Shown here: positions 17,106 through 25,110 of the stretch, piece after piece
Numbering within the stretch: the stretch's first letter is position 1
Layout: every line of letters begins with the position of its first letter
Source of the DNA: Hymenobacter gelipurpurascens
GTDB taxonomy: Bacteria; Bacteroidota; Bacteroidia; Cytophagales; Hymenobacteraceae
Assembly (NCBI RefSeq): GCF_900187375.1
Contig: NZ_FYEW01000003.1
Span: 248,001-312,000 of the forward strand
Direction of reading: 5' to 3'
Length of the DNA: 64,000 nucleotides
Notes under the pieces: generated by a model
Seen by the model: only the letters and a program-made list of their open reading frames with translations
Database searches by the model: none
Told to the model about the DNA's origin: nothing
Program-made: the position numbers and the translations under genes

Positions 17106-17912
17106 ATGGCAGCAAAAGGCGGTAACTTCATGTATGACGTGGTTATGCCCAAGGTGTATGGCATCGGGGCCGCAGTCGTAATTATCGGAGCATTGTTCAA
17201 GATTCTGCACTGGAAAGGTGCTGACGTAATGCTTATGGTAGGACTAGGTACCGAAGCACTTATCTTCTTCTTGAGCGCATTCCAACCTAATCCCAAAGAC
17301 GTTGATTGGTCTTTGGTTTATCCTGAGCTAAGCGAAGGTTACGATCCTTCTACCAATAGCAACAAATTTGTTGAGCAGAGTACCGGCACTGGCCTGACGC
17401 GCAAGCTGGACGATATGCTGAAAGATGCTAACGTAACTCCAGAGGCCATCAACTCGCTAGGCCAGGGTCTGAACCGTTTGAGCACTACTACGCAGCAGCT
17501 TTCGCAACTTGGCGATGCTACCAACGCTACGGATGAGTACACGACTAAAGTTCGCTCAGCCGCTCAATCTTTGGAGCGTATCAACGAAGCTTACGGCAAA
17601 ACTGCTCAGGCAATGACTGCCATGGCTGATGCTACTTCTGATGCCAAAGAATATCATCTGCAGGTACAGAACGTGACCAAAAACTTGGGCGCTCTGAATG
17701 CAGTGTATGAGATGGAATTGCAGGATGCTAACACGCACCTGAAGTCCATGAACAAATTCTACGGTACCCTGTCGCAGGCTATGGAAAACCTGACCGAGGC
17801 CGGTAAAGAGACAGAGCAGTTCAAGCAGGAAGTAACCAGCCTGACGACCAACCTCAGCTCACTCAACCGTGTTTACGGTAACATGCTGAATGCAATGCGT
17901 GCTACTAGCTAA
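17106..17912 (+). CDS. gldL: GldL/PorL, type IX secretion motor subunit
   Basis: This 268-residue inner-membrane protein has two N-terminal helices: VYGIGAAVVIIGALFKILHW and MLMVGLGTEALIFFLSAF. The Glu in GLGTEALIFF matches the conserved intramembrane Glu implicated in proton flow in GldL, and HWKGAD follows TM1 as in the family. The remainder is a cytoplasmic domain with repeated helices bearing Gln/Asn/Thr residues (for example LNRLSTTTQQLSQLGDA and LTTNLSSLNRVYGNML), predicted to be coiled coil. GldL forms the pentamer around the GldM dimer. It lies 109 bp downstream of gldK. Confidence 0.96.
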   Translation: MAAKGGNFMYDVVMPKVYGIGAAVVIIGALFKILHWKGADVMLMVGLGTEALIFFLSAFQPNPKDVDWSLVYPELSEGYDPSTNSNKFVEQSTGTGLTRKLDDMLKDANVTPEAINSLGQGLNRLSTTTQQLSQLGDATNATDEYTTKVRSAAQSLERINEAYGKTAQAMTAMADATSDAKEYHLQVQNVTKNLGALNAVYEMELQDANTHLKSMNKFYGTLSQAMENLTEAGKETEQFKQEVTSLTTNLSSLNRVYGNMLNAMRATS

Positions 17913-17971
17913 GGCTAGTTTGCTCTCATGTTTCAGGTTTAGTTCACCCAGTATAGAATAGTCAATACACG

Positions 17972-19552
17972 ATGGCGGGAGGTAAAGAGACTCCACGGCA
18001 GAAGATGATCGGGATGATGTACTTGGTACTCACCGCTCTTCTGGCCCTTCAAGTAAACTCAGCAATTCTGCTAAAGTTCAAGTTCCTTGACGAAAGCCTC
18101 GGTTCCATTAACGATAAAGTATCGAATGCGAACGAAGGTGCGGTAAAAGGAATCAAGGCTCAGGTTGAGAAGAACCGTAACCAAGCACGGGACCTTGCTG
18201 TATTAAAGCAAAGCGAAGAAATTCGGGACCGTACCAAGCAAACTCTGTCTTACCTTGATGAAGTGCGCAGCAAGTTGCTGACTGCTACTGAAAACAAAGG
18301 CAAGAATGAGTTCAAGAACATGAGCGCCGAGGATAAGGTAGCCATCACTATGTTGGGTGGTAGCCGTAACGGGGAGGCGTATAAAATGAAAGATGAGCTG
18401 AACAAGTATTCAGCTTATATCAAGCAGTTTGTTCCTAATGCTGGTTTGTTGGCACTTGATGCCCGCGAAGACAACATGGTGACAGACCCTGATCAGAAAA
18501 GCAAGAACTTTGCTGAACTGAACTTTGAGAACACGCCGGTAGTAGCAGCTTTGGCTGTGCTTTCACAAAAGGAAGCCGAAGTACTCAAGTACGAATCCGA
18601 TGCTCTGGCTGCGCAGGCAGCTAAAGTTGGAGGTAGTGTTATTGTATTCGATAAGATTGGCGCTTTCGCCAGTGCTGAGTCAAATACCGTTGCCGCTGGT
18701 ACTAAGTACAAAGCTGAGCTATTCTTGACCGCTTCTGCATCTGGTCTAAATCCTTCTATGACGCTCAACGGTTCTCCGTTGGCAGTGGGCCCAGATGGCA
18801 AAGCTAAAGTAGAGTTTACTGCTCGTCCTGGTGCATTCGATGCCGGTGGAAACGCCAAAGCTTCTTGGACTGGCACTATCCGTTTCAAGCAAAATGGCCG
18901 CGATACTACTTTCAAAGTAACGGTTCCTTATACTGTTACTAAGCCAGTAATGCAGGTACAGTCTGCTTCTGTACAGGCACTTTACTTTAAGTGCGGTAAC
19001 AAGCTTAGCGTGCAGGTGCCTGCTCTAGGCGCACAGTATGATCCTAGCTTCTCTGCTTCAGGTGCTTCTACTATTAAAGGTTCTGCAAAAGGAGAAGTAA
19101 CTCTAGTTCCAAATGCTAGAGAGGTAACCCTGAGCGTTAGCAGCGGCGGTAACGCTATTGGCTCGCAAACTTTCCAGGTGCGTCCAATTCCTAAGCCTGA
19201 GATTAAGTGCATCGTTGGTGGCCGCGAGGCTAACGAAAAACAAGGTACTCCAATCATTGCTGTCCGCAACTTGCAGTTGCGTGCTGTAGCTGATGCTGGC
19301 TTTGCTACCTTCCTGCCTGATGATGCTCGTTTCCGTGTAACCCGCTACGAGGTTACGCTGGTTCGTGGTCCTCGTCCAGTAATGCAGACCATTCAGGTTA
19401 ATGGCCCTGCAATTGATTTGAGCAGTGTTGTAAATACTGCCCGTGCCGGTGACCGTCTGTACATTGAGGTGAAGGAAGTGCAGCGCAGAAACTTCCAGGA
19501 TAATACGGAGCAGGTTAATGTTTCTAAGCAGTTCAATATTCCACTGCTATAA
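17972..19552 (+). CDS. gldM: GldM/PorM, type IX secretion motor subunit
   Basis: This 526-residue protein has one N-terminal membrane helix and a long periplasmic part. The start MAGGKETPRQKMIGMMYLVL contains the conserved Arg next to the helix that pairs with the GldL Glu in structural models. LTALLALQVNSAILLKFKFL completes the transmembrane helix. The periplasmic portion begins with helical segments (about 40-220) and continues as three Ig-like domains (from about 225, 325 and 410), matching the four-domain rod of GldM. The rod spans the periplasm and is proposed to transmit motor rotation to GldK/GldN. It begins 59 bp after gldL. Confidence 0.97.
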   Translation: MAGGKETPRQKMIGMMYLVLTALLALQVNSAILLKFKFLDESLGSINDKVSNANEGAVKGIKAQVEKNRNQARDLAVLKQSEEIRDRTKQTLSYLDEVRSKLLTATENKGKNEFKNMSAEDKVAITMLGGSRNGEAYKMKDELNKYSAYIKQFVPNAGLLALDAREDNMVTDPDQKSKNFAELNFENTPVVAALAVLSQKEAEVLKYESDALAAQAAKVGGSVIVFDKIGAFASAESNTVAAGTKYKAELFLTASASGLNPSMTLNGSPLAVGPDGKAKVEFTARPGAFDAGGNAKASWTGTIRFKQNGRDTTFKVTVPYTVTKPVMQVQSASVQALYFKCGNKLSVQVPALGAQYDPSFSASGASTIKGSAKGEVTLVPNAREVTLSVSSGGNAIGSQTFQVRPIPKPEIKCIVGGREANEKQGTPIIAVRNLQLRAVADAGFATFLPDDARFRVTRYEVTLVRGPRPVMQTIQVNGPAIDLSSVVNTARAGDRLYIEVKEVQRRNFQDNTEQVNVSKQFNIPLL

Positions 19553-19599
19553 TCGTTACTGTACCGAACTAACTTCAGCGCTTTTTTGATTACCACGGT

Positions 19600-20544
19600 A
19601 TGAACAAATTCCTCTCCTTCGCCGCTCTGACGGCCGGCTTGATGCTGTCGGTGGCAGCCTCGGCTCAGGAACAAGCTACCACCGCTAGCAGCAATGGCTC
19701 GTACCGCCCGATTCCTAATTCGGACATCATGTTCCGGAAGACGATCTGGCGCGCTATTGACCTACGCGAGAAGCAAAACAAACCGATGTTCGCTGAAGGC
19801 AAAGAGATTAGCCGCGTTATCATTGACGCTGTAAAGCGTGGTGAACTACAGGCTTATCGCAATGACTCTCTGACTTCTACATTTTCAGCGAAAGAACTTT
19901 CGTCGAACATGTCATATGCCGAAGCCAGTGCGGGCCTCAGCGATGAAGAAAGAGCAGCCGGCTTCACCGAGGAAAGCGCTGACGATAGTTGGGATAAACC
20001 TGCTGCATCTACCAGGAAGCCAAAGCTTGATGCTAATGGTAAGCCGATGAGAGACCGTAGAGGGAATATCATCTACCAAACGGTAGCTGCTGCTCCTGCG
20101 GCGCCTGCTGTTCCTTCAAGCTACGAGTATCGCCCCAAGGACCTCTACCAGATGGAAATGAAGGAGGATATGATCTTCGACAAGAAACGGTCGCGGATGT
20201 ATCACGACATCAAAACCATCACGATGTTGGTGCCTTCAACGTTGGCTGCTAACGTTTCAGGTATTGAAAAAACTATCGGAACGTTCAAATACAGCGATTT
20301 GGTGAAGGTGTTCCGGAATAATCCGGATAAGGCTATCTGGTTTAATCCCCAGAACGATGCCCAGCACAAGAACTTAGCTGATGCATTTGAACTGTGGCTT
20401 TTCAACTCCTACATCGTAAAGGTGTCGAACCCAGATGACTCCCGCCTCGACGCAATATATGGCAGCCAGCAGCAAGGCATCTTAGCCTCGCAGCAAGCAG
20501 CCGCAGATTTGATTGAGTACGAGTACAACCTCTGGAGCTTCTAA
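19600..20544 (+). CDS. gldN: GldN/PorN, type IX secretion periplasmic ring protein
   Basis: This 314-residue protein has a signal peptide (MNKFLSFAALTAGLMLSVAASAQ). The conserved core is SDIMFRKTIWRAIDLREKQNKPMF near residue 40, YRPKDLYQMEMKEDMIFDKKRSRMYHDIKTI near 175 and DALYGSQQQGILA-type C-terminus (DAIYGSQQQGILASQQAA). A Lys/Pro-rich variable segment separates the two halves. GldN binds GldK in the ring under the outer membrane and contacts the GldM tip. It is the last gene of the operon and is followed 13 bp later by a strong bidirectional terminator. Confidence 0.96.
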   Translation: MNKFLSFAALTAGLMLSVAASAQEQATTASSNGSYRPIPNSDIMFRKTIWRAIDLREKQNKPMFAEGKEISRVIIDAVKRGELQAYRNDSLTSTFSAKELSSNMSYAEASAGLSDEERAAGFTEESADDSWDKPAASTRKPKLDANGKPMRDRRGNIIYQTVAAAPAAPAVPSSYEYRPKDLYQMEMKEDMIFDKKRSRMYHDIKTITMLVPSTLAANVSGIEKTIGTFKYSDLVKVFRNNPDKAIWFNPQNDAQHKNLADAFELWLFNSYIVKVSNPDDSRLDAIYGSQQQGILASQQAAADLIEYEYNLWSF

Positions 20545-20557
20545 GCATTAAGCAGTC

Positions 20558-20597
20558 AAAAAAAGGCCCTCATGGATATTCCATGAGGGCCTTTTTT
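20558..20597. terminator. Strong bidirectional terminator between gldN and uvrC
   Basis: The arms AAAAGGCCCTCATGGA (20561-20576) and TCCATGAGGGCCTTTT (20580-20595) are perfect, separated by TAT. A-rich and T-rich tracts flank the stem, so it can serve both the gldKLMN operon and uvrC on the other strand. Confidence 0.95.
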
Positions 20598-20664
20598 ATT
20601 CTCAAGTGTAGCATCAACATCAAACAATAAAGCTAGATGCCTTACAACTTAAAATCTGGCCTAG

Positions 20665-22467
20665 CTATTCACTTTGGGTAAAATAATCCAGCAAAATTCG
20701 GGCTTTAGCTTTACCCACTTCAGCTACTAATTCAGTCTCTGACAGCTCCTTTATCTTTTTAACGGACTTGAATTTTGTAAGAAGCTTGTCAGCTGTAACT
20801 GGCCCTAAGCCCTTTACATCGGTTAGTTCGGTCTTAAGGGTAGCAGCATCGCGGCGGCTGCGATGGAAGGTGATGCCGAAGCGGTGCACTTCGTCGCGCA
20901 TGCGCTGGAAAAGGCGTAGCGATTCGCTTTTCTTATCTATGTACAGGGGCAAAGGGTCGTTGGGAACGTAGATTTCTTCCAGGCGTTTCGCTATGCCGAT
21001 GACGGCCATCTGGCCCCAGAGGTTAAGGTCTTTCAGGGCTTTCACCGCCATGCCAAGCTGGCCTTTGCCACCATCCACAATAACGAGCTGTGGTAGGCTT
21101 GCCCCTTCATCAATAAGGCGGCGGTAACGGCGGGTCACAACCTCATACATGGAGTCAAAGTCGTTAGGACCGATAACCGTCTTGATGTGGTAATGTCGGT
21201 AGTCCTTCTTGCTAGGCCTAGCATTGCGGAAACAGACCATAGCGGCTACCGGATTATCTCCTTGGAAGTTGGAGTTGTCAAAGCATTCTATGTGCTTAGG
21301 TAGCTCCGTCAGGCGTAAATCCTTCTTGATGGTTTCCATGATCCGGACCTCATTCAGGTCCTTGCTTCGGTCATTCATGCTTTCCTTCTCCTTGCGCAGA
21401 TAAAGCACGTTTTTCAGGCTCAATTCCATGAGCTTGCGCTTATCACCGATCTGAGGCTGTGTTACGGCCACGCCGGGCAAGGGCAGGGTAGGCGTAGCAA
21501 CATTCGTCAGGATTTCCTTCGACTGGCTTTCGAATTCCTGCCGCATCTGCATAATCATAGAAGTCAGGATCTCGTCATCGGGCTCATCGAGTTTCTTCTG
21601 AACTTCTACTGATTGCGTCAGAATAATACTGCCATTCATCACCTTGAGATAATTGATGAAGGCTGACTTCTCATTAGAGGCAATACTGAACACATCGATA
21701 TTGGACAACGACGCATTGACGATTGTGCTCTTGCTCTGAAACTCGTCCAGCTTGTCGAGTTTCTGCTTGAGCTGATGCGCCAACTCATACTGTTGTTCCT
21801 GAGCTGCCTGCATCATCTTCTCGCGGAAATACTGCTTGGGTAAGCGTAAGTCGCCGTTCAGAATCTGCCGGATCTGCTGGATATACTGATTATAGGTTTC
21901 CTCATCCTGTAGGCCTTCACAAGGCCCTTTGCAGTTGCCCAGGTGGTACTCCAGGCACACTTTGAACTTACCTGCCTCCACATTCTGAGGCGATAGGTTA
22001 TAGGTGCAAGTGCGAAGCGGATAAAGTGCCCGAATCAGCTCCAAAAGCAGGTTCATACCCGTTACGTTGGCATACGGGCCATAATAGCGTCCGTCGCCGG
22101 GCTTCTTATTACGGGTCGGAATCAGGCGTGGAAAACGCTCATTGGTCAGCAGCAAATAAGGATACGTTTTGCCATCTTTCAGCAGGATATTGTATTTGGG
22201 CTGATGCTGCTTGATCAGGTTGTTTTCCAGCAGGAACGCGTCAGATTCAGAATCAACTATCGTGAATTCGATTCGGTTGATGTTCTTGACCAGTTGCTGG
22301 GTCTTCTTATTGTGGTCTTGCTTCGTGAAATAGCTGCTCACACGCTTGCGCAGGTCAATGGCCTTCCCCACGTAGATAATGGTGTCGGTTACATCGAAAT
22401 ACTTGTAGACGCCCGGACGGTGAGGGAGTTGGCGGATTTGCTCCTGCAGATGGTCTTTCGCAGCCAT
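20665..22467 (-). CDS. uvrC: Excinuclease ABC subunit UvrC
   Basis: This 600-residue nucleotide-excision-repair nuclease cuts on both sides of a UvrB-marked lesion. The domains are a GIY-YIG nuclease at the N-terminus (GVYKYFD, IIYVGKAIDLRKRV), a Cys-rich segment near residues 155-185 (RTCTYN, CLEYHLGNCKGPC), a UVR motif (MMQAAQEQQYELAHQLKQKL), an RNase H-like endonuclease domain (ECFDNSNFQGDNPVAAMV, VDGGKGQL) and C-terminal helix-hairpin-helix (TDVKGLGPVTADKLL). Length matches the family. It forms a single-gene unit with a terminator at its 3' end shared with gldN. Confidence 0.98.
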   Translation of the reverse strand: MAAKDHLQEQIRQLPHRPGVYKYFDVTDTIIYVGKAIDLRKRVSSYFTKQDHNKKTQQLVKNINRIEFTIVDSESDAFLLENNLIKQHQPKYNILLKDGKTYPYLLLTNERFPRLIPTRNKKPGDGRYYGPYANVTGMNLLLELIRALYPLRTCTYNLSPQNVEAGKFKVCLEYHLGNCKGPCEGLQDEETYNQYIQQIRQILNGDLRLPKQYFREKMMQAAQEQQYELAHQLKQKLDKLDEFQSKSTIVNASLSNIDVFSIASNEKSAFINYLKVMNGSIILTQSVEVQKKLDEPDDEILTSMIMQMRQEFESQSKEILTNVATPTLPLPGVAVTQPQIGDKRKLMELSLKNVLYLRKEKESMNDRSKDLNEVRIMETIKKDLRLTELPKHIECFDNSNFQGDNPVAAMVCFRNARPSKKDYRHYHIKTVIGPNDFDSMYEVVTRRYRRLIDEGASLPQLVIVDGGKGQLGMAVKALKDLNLWGQMAVIGIAKRLEEIYVPNDPLPLYIDKKSESLRLFQRMRDEVHRFGITFHRSRRDAATLKTELTDVKGLGPVTADKLLTKFKSVKKIKELSETELVAEVGKAKARILLDYFTQSE

Positions 22468-22590
22468 GTAATACGGATTGTCACTGTTAGCCTTGCGTAC
22501 GCGGCCGCCAGCGACTGGTTGGGGAATTAAGGAGTAAGCCTGCCCGCTGGCGCTAGGCCACTTGGGTGAGGCGTGGGCTGATCAGTAACA

Positions 22591-22622
22591 AAAATTGACC
22601 AGCAAAAGTCGCTGGTCAATTT
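22591..22622 (-). terminator. Terminator downstream of the penicillin-binding protein gene
   Basis: On the minus strand the 12-bp perfect stem AAATTGACCAGC / GCTGGTCAATTT is followed by a short T run. It lies 54 bp after the PBP stop codon and before the uvrC start. Confidence 0.8.
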
Positions 22623-22675
22623 CATTTTCTCAGTGAAAAAGTGGCCTAGGCCTAGCAAAAGAGCGCGCTAGTGGC

Positions 22676-25015
22676 CTAGATGTCCTGGTCCTGCAGATCA
22701 TTCAGGTCCACTTGGTTTAGCTTTTGGTCGTAGGGAATTGTATCGCGCTGTGCCCCGCCGTAGTAGCGTGAGCAGTCGATTTCGATGCTGAGTGGCTTTT
22801 CAGGTTTAGGGAAAGGACCCATATTAATGCCAATGCTTTTGTCGGCGTAGACTTTGCGCATAAACAAGCCATAGATAGGCAACGCTAAGCGCGAACCCTG
22901 TCCGTAGGCTCCCGTGCGGAAGTGGACGCTCCGGTCCTCGCCACCCACCCAAGTGCCACATACCAAGTCCGGCGTCAGGCCCATAAACCAGCCATCGGAG
23001 TAGTTGCTGGTAGTGCCGGTTTTAGCGCCCATCTCATACGGGAATTTAAAGCCGTTTTTGAGGATGATTGACGTGCCGCCCTGCTCTTCGGTAGCGCCGC
23101 GCAGCATATACGTCATGAGGTAGGCCGTTTCCTCGCTGAGCGCTTCTCGGGTCTGGGGAGTGAAATCGCGCAGTACGTTGCCGTTTTTGTCTTCAATGCG
23201 CGTAACCATGATAGGAGAGGTCCAGACGCCTTTGTTCACAAACGTGCTGTAGGCTCCCGCTAGCTCGTAGATGCTCACATCGGAGGAGCCAAAGCCCACT
23301 GCCGGAACGGCCTCGATGGGTGAAGTGATGCCCAAACGCTTAGCGTAGCTGACAATGGTTTCTGGCTCTAGCTTTTGCACCAGCCAAGCCGTAATGGAGT
23401 TCATGGAGCGTGCCAGTGCCTGCCGAAGCGTGAAGGAGCGACCGGAGAAGCTGCCCTCGAAGTTTCGGGGGGTGTAGGCCGGCCGGCCGCGCTCAGCAGG
23501 GAAGGTGGTGGCTACGTCGGGGCGCTGATAGCAGGGTGAATAGCCTTGGTCGATGGCAGCTACATATACAAACGGCTTAAAGGTAGAGCCAGGCTGACGT
23601 TTGCCCTGCTTCACGTGGTCGTACTTGATGTACTTGAAGTTGATGCCACCTACCCAGGCCTTCACTTGGCCATTCAGCGGGTTCATGGCCATAAAGCCCG
23701 AGTGCATGATGCGCTTGTAGTACGCCAGTGAGTCCATTGGCGACATCAGCACTTCCTTCTCGCCGCCCTGCCATGTGAAGACTTTCATCTTGTACTTCTT
23801 ATTCAGATAGTACTTGATGGAGTCTTTATTTCCCTCAAAACGATTGGTAAGTGACTTGTAACGCTCCGTGCGCTGAATGCTGCTGTTCAGGAAGTTGGGG
23901 ATGACTTTGCCGTTCTCATCGCGCCACGGCTGCTGTCCTTTCCATTGCTGATCAAACCACTTCTGCTGCAGCTTCATGTGCTCTGCCACCGCCGATTCTG
24001 CATATTTCTGCATGCGCGAGTCGATGGTGGTATAGATTTTCAGGCCATCGGCGTACAGATCGTGGTCGGTTTCCTTGGCCCATGCTTTCAGCATTTTGCT
24101 TACCTCTACCCGGAAGTAAGGCGCAATACCTTCGTTCTGATTCTCAACTTTGTAATCAAGTTTGATAGGCCTAGCCACCGCAGTCTGATAGGCGGTTTGG
24201 TCTATATACTTGTACTTGTTCATTTGGCTCAGCACCCAGTCGCGGCGGCGCTTGGAGCGCTCCGGGTTGCGCACTGGGTTAAACCACGATGGGCCATTGA
24301 CCACGCCCACCAACAGGGCTGCTTCCTCCAGCTTCAAATCAGCCGGTTTCTTATTGAAGAAGGTTTTCGCTGCTACCGTAATGCCGAAAGCATTCGAGCC
24401 ATATTCGGCCGTATTGAGGTACATGCGCAGAATCTCGCGCTTGGTATAGTTGCGCTCCAGGCGCACGGCCATAATCCATTCCTTGGTCTTGATGATAATC
24501 ATCCGTAGGCCAGGTACATCATTCAGGCTGCCGTCGTTGAGGTCTTCACGAGTACGGAATAGCATTTTGGCCACCTGCTGGGTGAGCGTGGAGGCACCAC
24601 CGCTTTTGCGCATCGTTACAATGCCAGCCGCCGCGCGGCCCAGACCCTTCAGGTCGATGCCGGAGTGCTCCTCAAAGCGGGCATCTTCTGTGGCAATAAG
24701 CGCATCTACTAAGTGTTGGGGGAGTTCCTCATATTCAGCAGGGGTGCGGTTCTCGTGGAAGTATTTGCCCATTAGCTTGCCATCGGCCGAATAGATTTCG
24801 GAGGCCAGCTCGCTTTTCGGGTTCTCAAGCGTTTTGAGGTTGGGCATGCGCCCAAACAGGTTCAGGAAGTTGATACTAACGGCCAAGACGAACAGAATCA
24901 GGCCCAGAATTCCGGCTCCGAATAATACCCAAAAGGTGCGGGTAATGCCGGTAAACCGGCCTGGGGAGCTAGACTTGCGGGACGTAGATTTGGGCTTGGT
25001 GGCGGGCTGAGCCAT
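22676..25015 (-). CDS. mrcA: Class A penicillin-binding protein (PBP1A type)
   Basis: This 779-residue bifunctional peptidoglycan glycosyltransferase/transpeptidase has a Ser/Lys-rich cytoplasmic tail, one membrane helix (about 30-52), and the GT51 domain with ATEDARFEEHSGIDLKGL (catalytic Glu) and GASTLTQQVAKMLF. The transpeptidase domain has the SxxK motif as STFKPF near 475, SxN as SMNS near 537 and KTG as KTGTTSNYSDGWF near 665. All active-site motifs are intact. The TAG stop (22676-22678) falls in a GGCCTAG word. It lies 95 bp downstream of sprE on the same strand, so the two may be co-transcribed. Confidence 0.96.
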   Translation of the reverse strand: MAQPATKPKSTSRKSSSPGRFTGITRTFWVLFGAGILGLILFVLAVSINFLNLFGRMPNLKTLENPKSELASEIYSADGKLMGKYFHENRTPAEYEELPQHLVDALIATEDARFEEHSGIDLKGLGRAAAGIVTMRKSGGASTLTQQVAKMLFRTREDLNDGSLNDVPGLRMIIIKTKEWIMAVRLERNYTKREILRMYLNTAEYGSNAFGITVAAKTFFNKKPADLKLEEAALLVGVVNGPSWFNPVRNPERSKRRRDWVLSQMNKYKYIDQTAYQTAVARPIKLDYKVENQNEGIAPYFRVEVSKMLKAWAKETDHDLYADGLKIYTTIDSRMQKYAESAVAEHMKLQQKWFDQQWKGQQPWRDENGKVIPNFLNSSIQRTERYKSLTNRFEGNKDSIKYYLNKKYKMKVFTWQGGEKEVLMSPMDSLAYYKRIMHSGFMAMNPLNGQVKAWVGGINFKYIKYDHVKQGKRQPGSTFKPFVYVAAIDQGYSPCYQRPDVATTFPAERGRPAYTPRNFEGSFSGRSFTLRQALARSMNSITAWLVQKLEPETIVSYAKRLGITSPIEAVPAVGFGSSDVSIYELAGAYSTFVNKGVWTSPIMVTRIEDKNGNVLRDFTPQTREALSEETAYLMTYMLRGATEEQGGTSIILKNGFKFPYEMGAKTGTTSNYSDGWFMGLTPDLVCGTWVGGEDRSVHFRTGAYGQGSRLALPIYGLFMRKVYADKSIGINMGPFPKPEKPLSIEIDCSRYYGGAQRDTIPYDQKLNQVDLNDLQDQDI

Positions 25016-25110
25016 TTGGTTGAGTAGGTGATGAAGAGCAAAGCAAGGAAAAGAGCTTTACTGCAAAGTAAATTCAGAAGCTGGACACTATTGCTGATAA
25101 GGCTTTCAGC

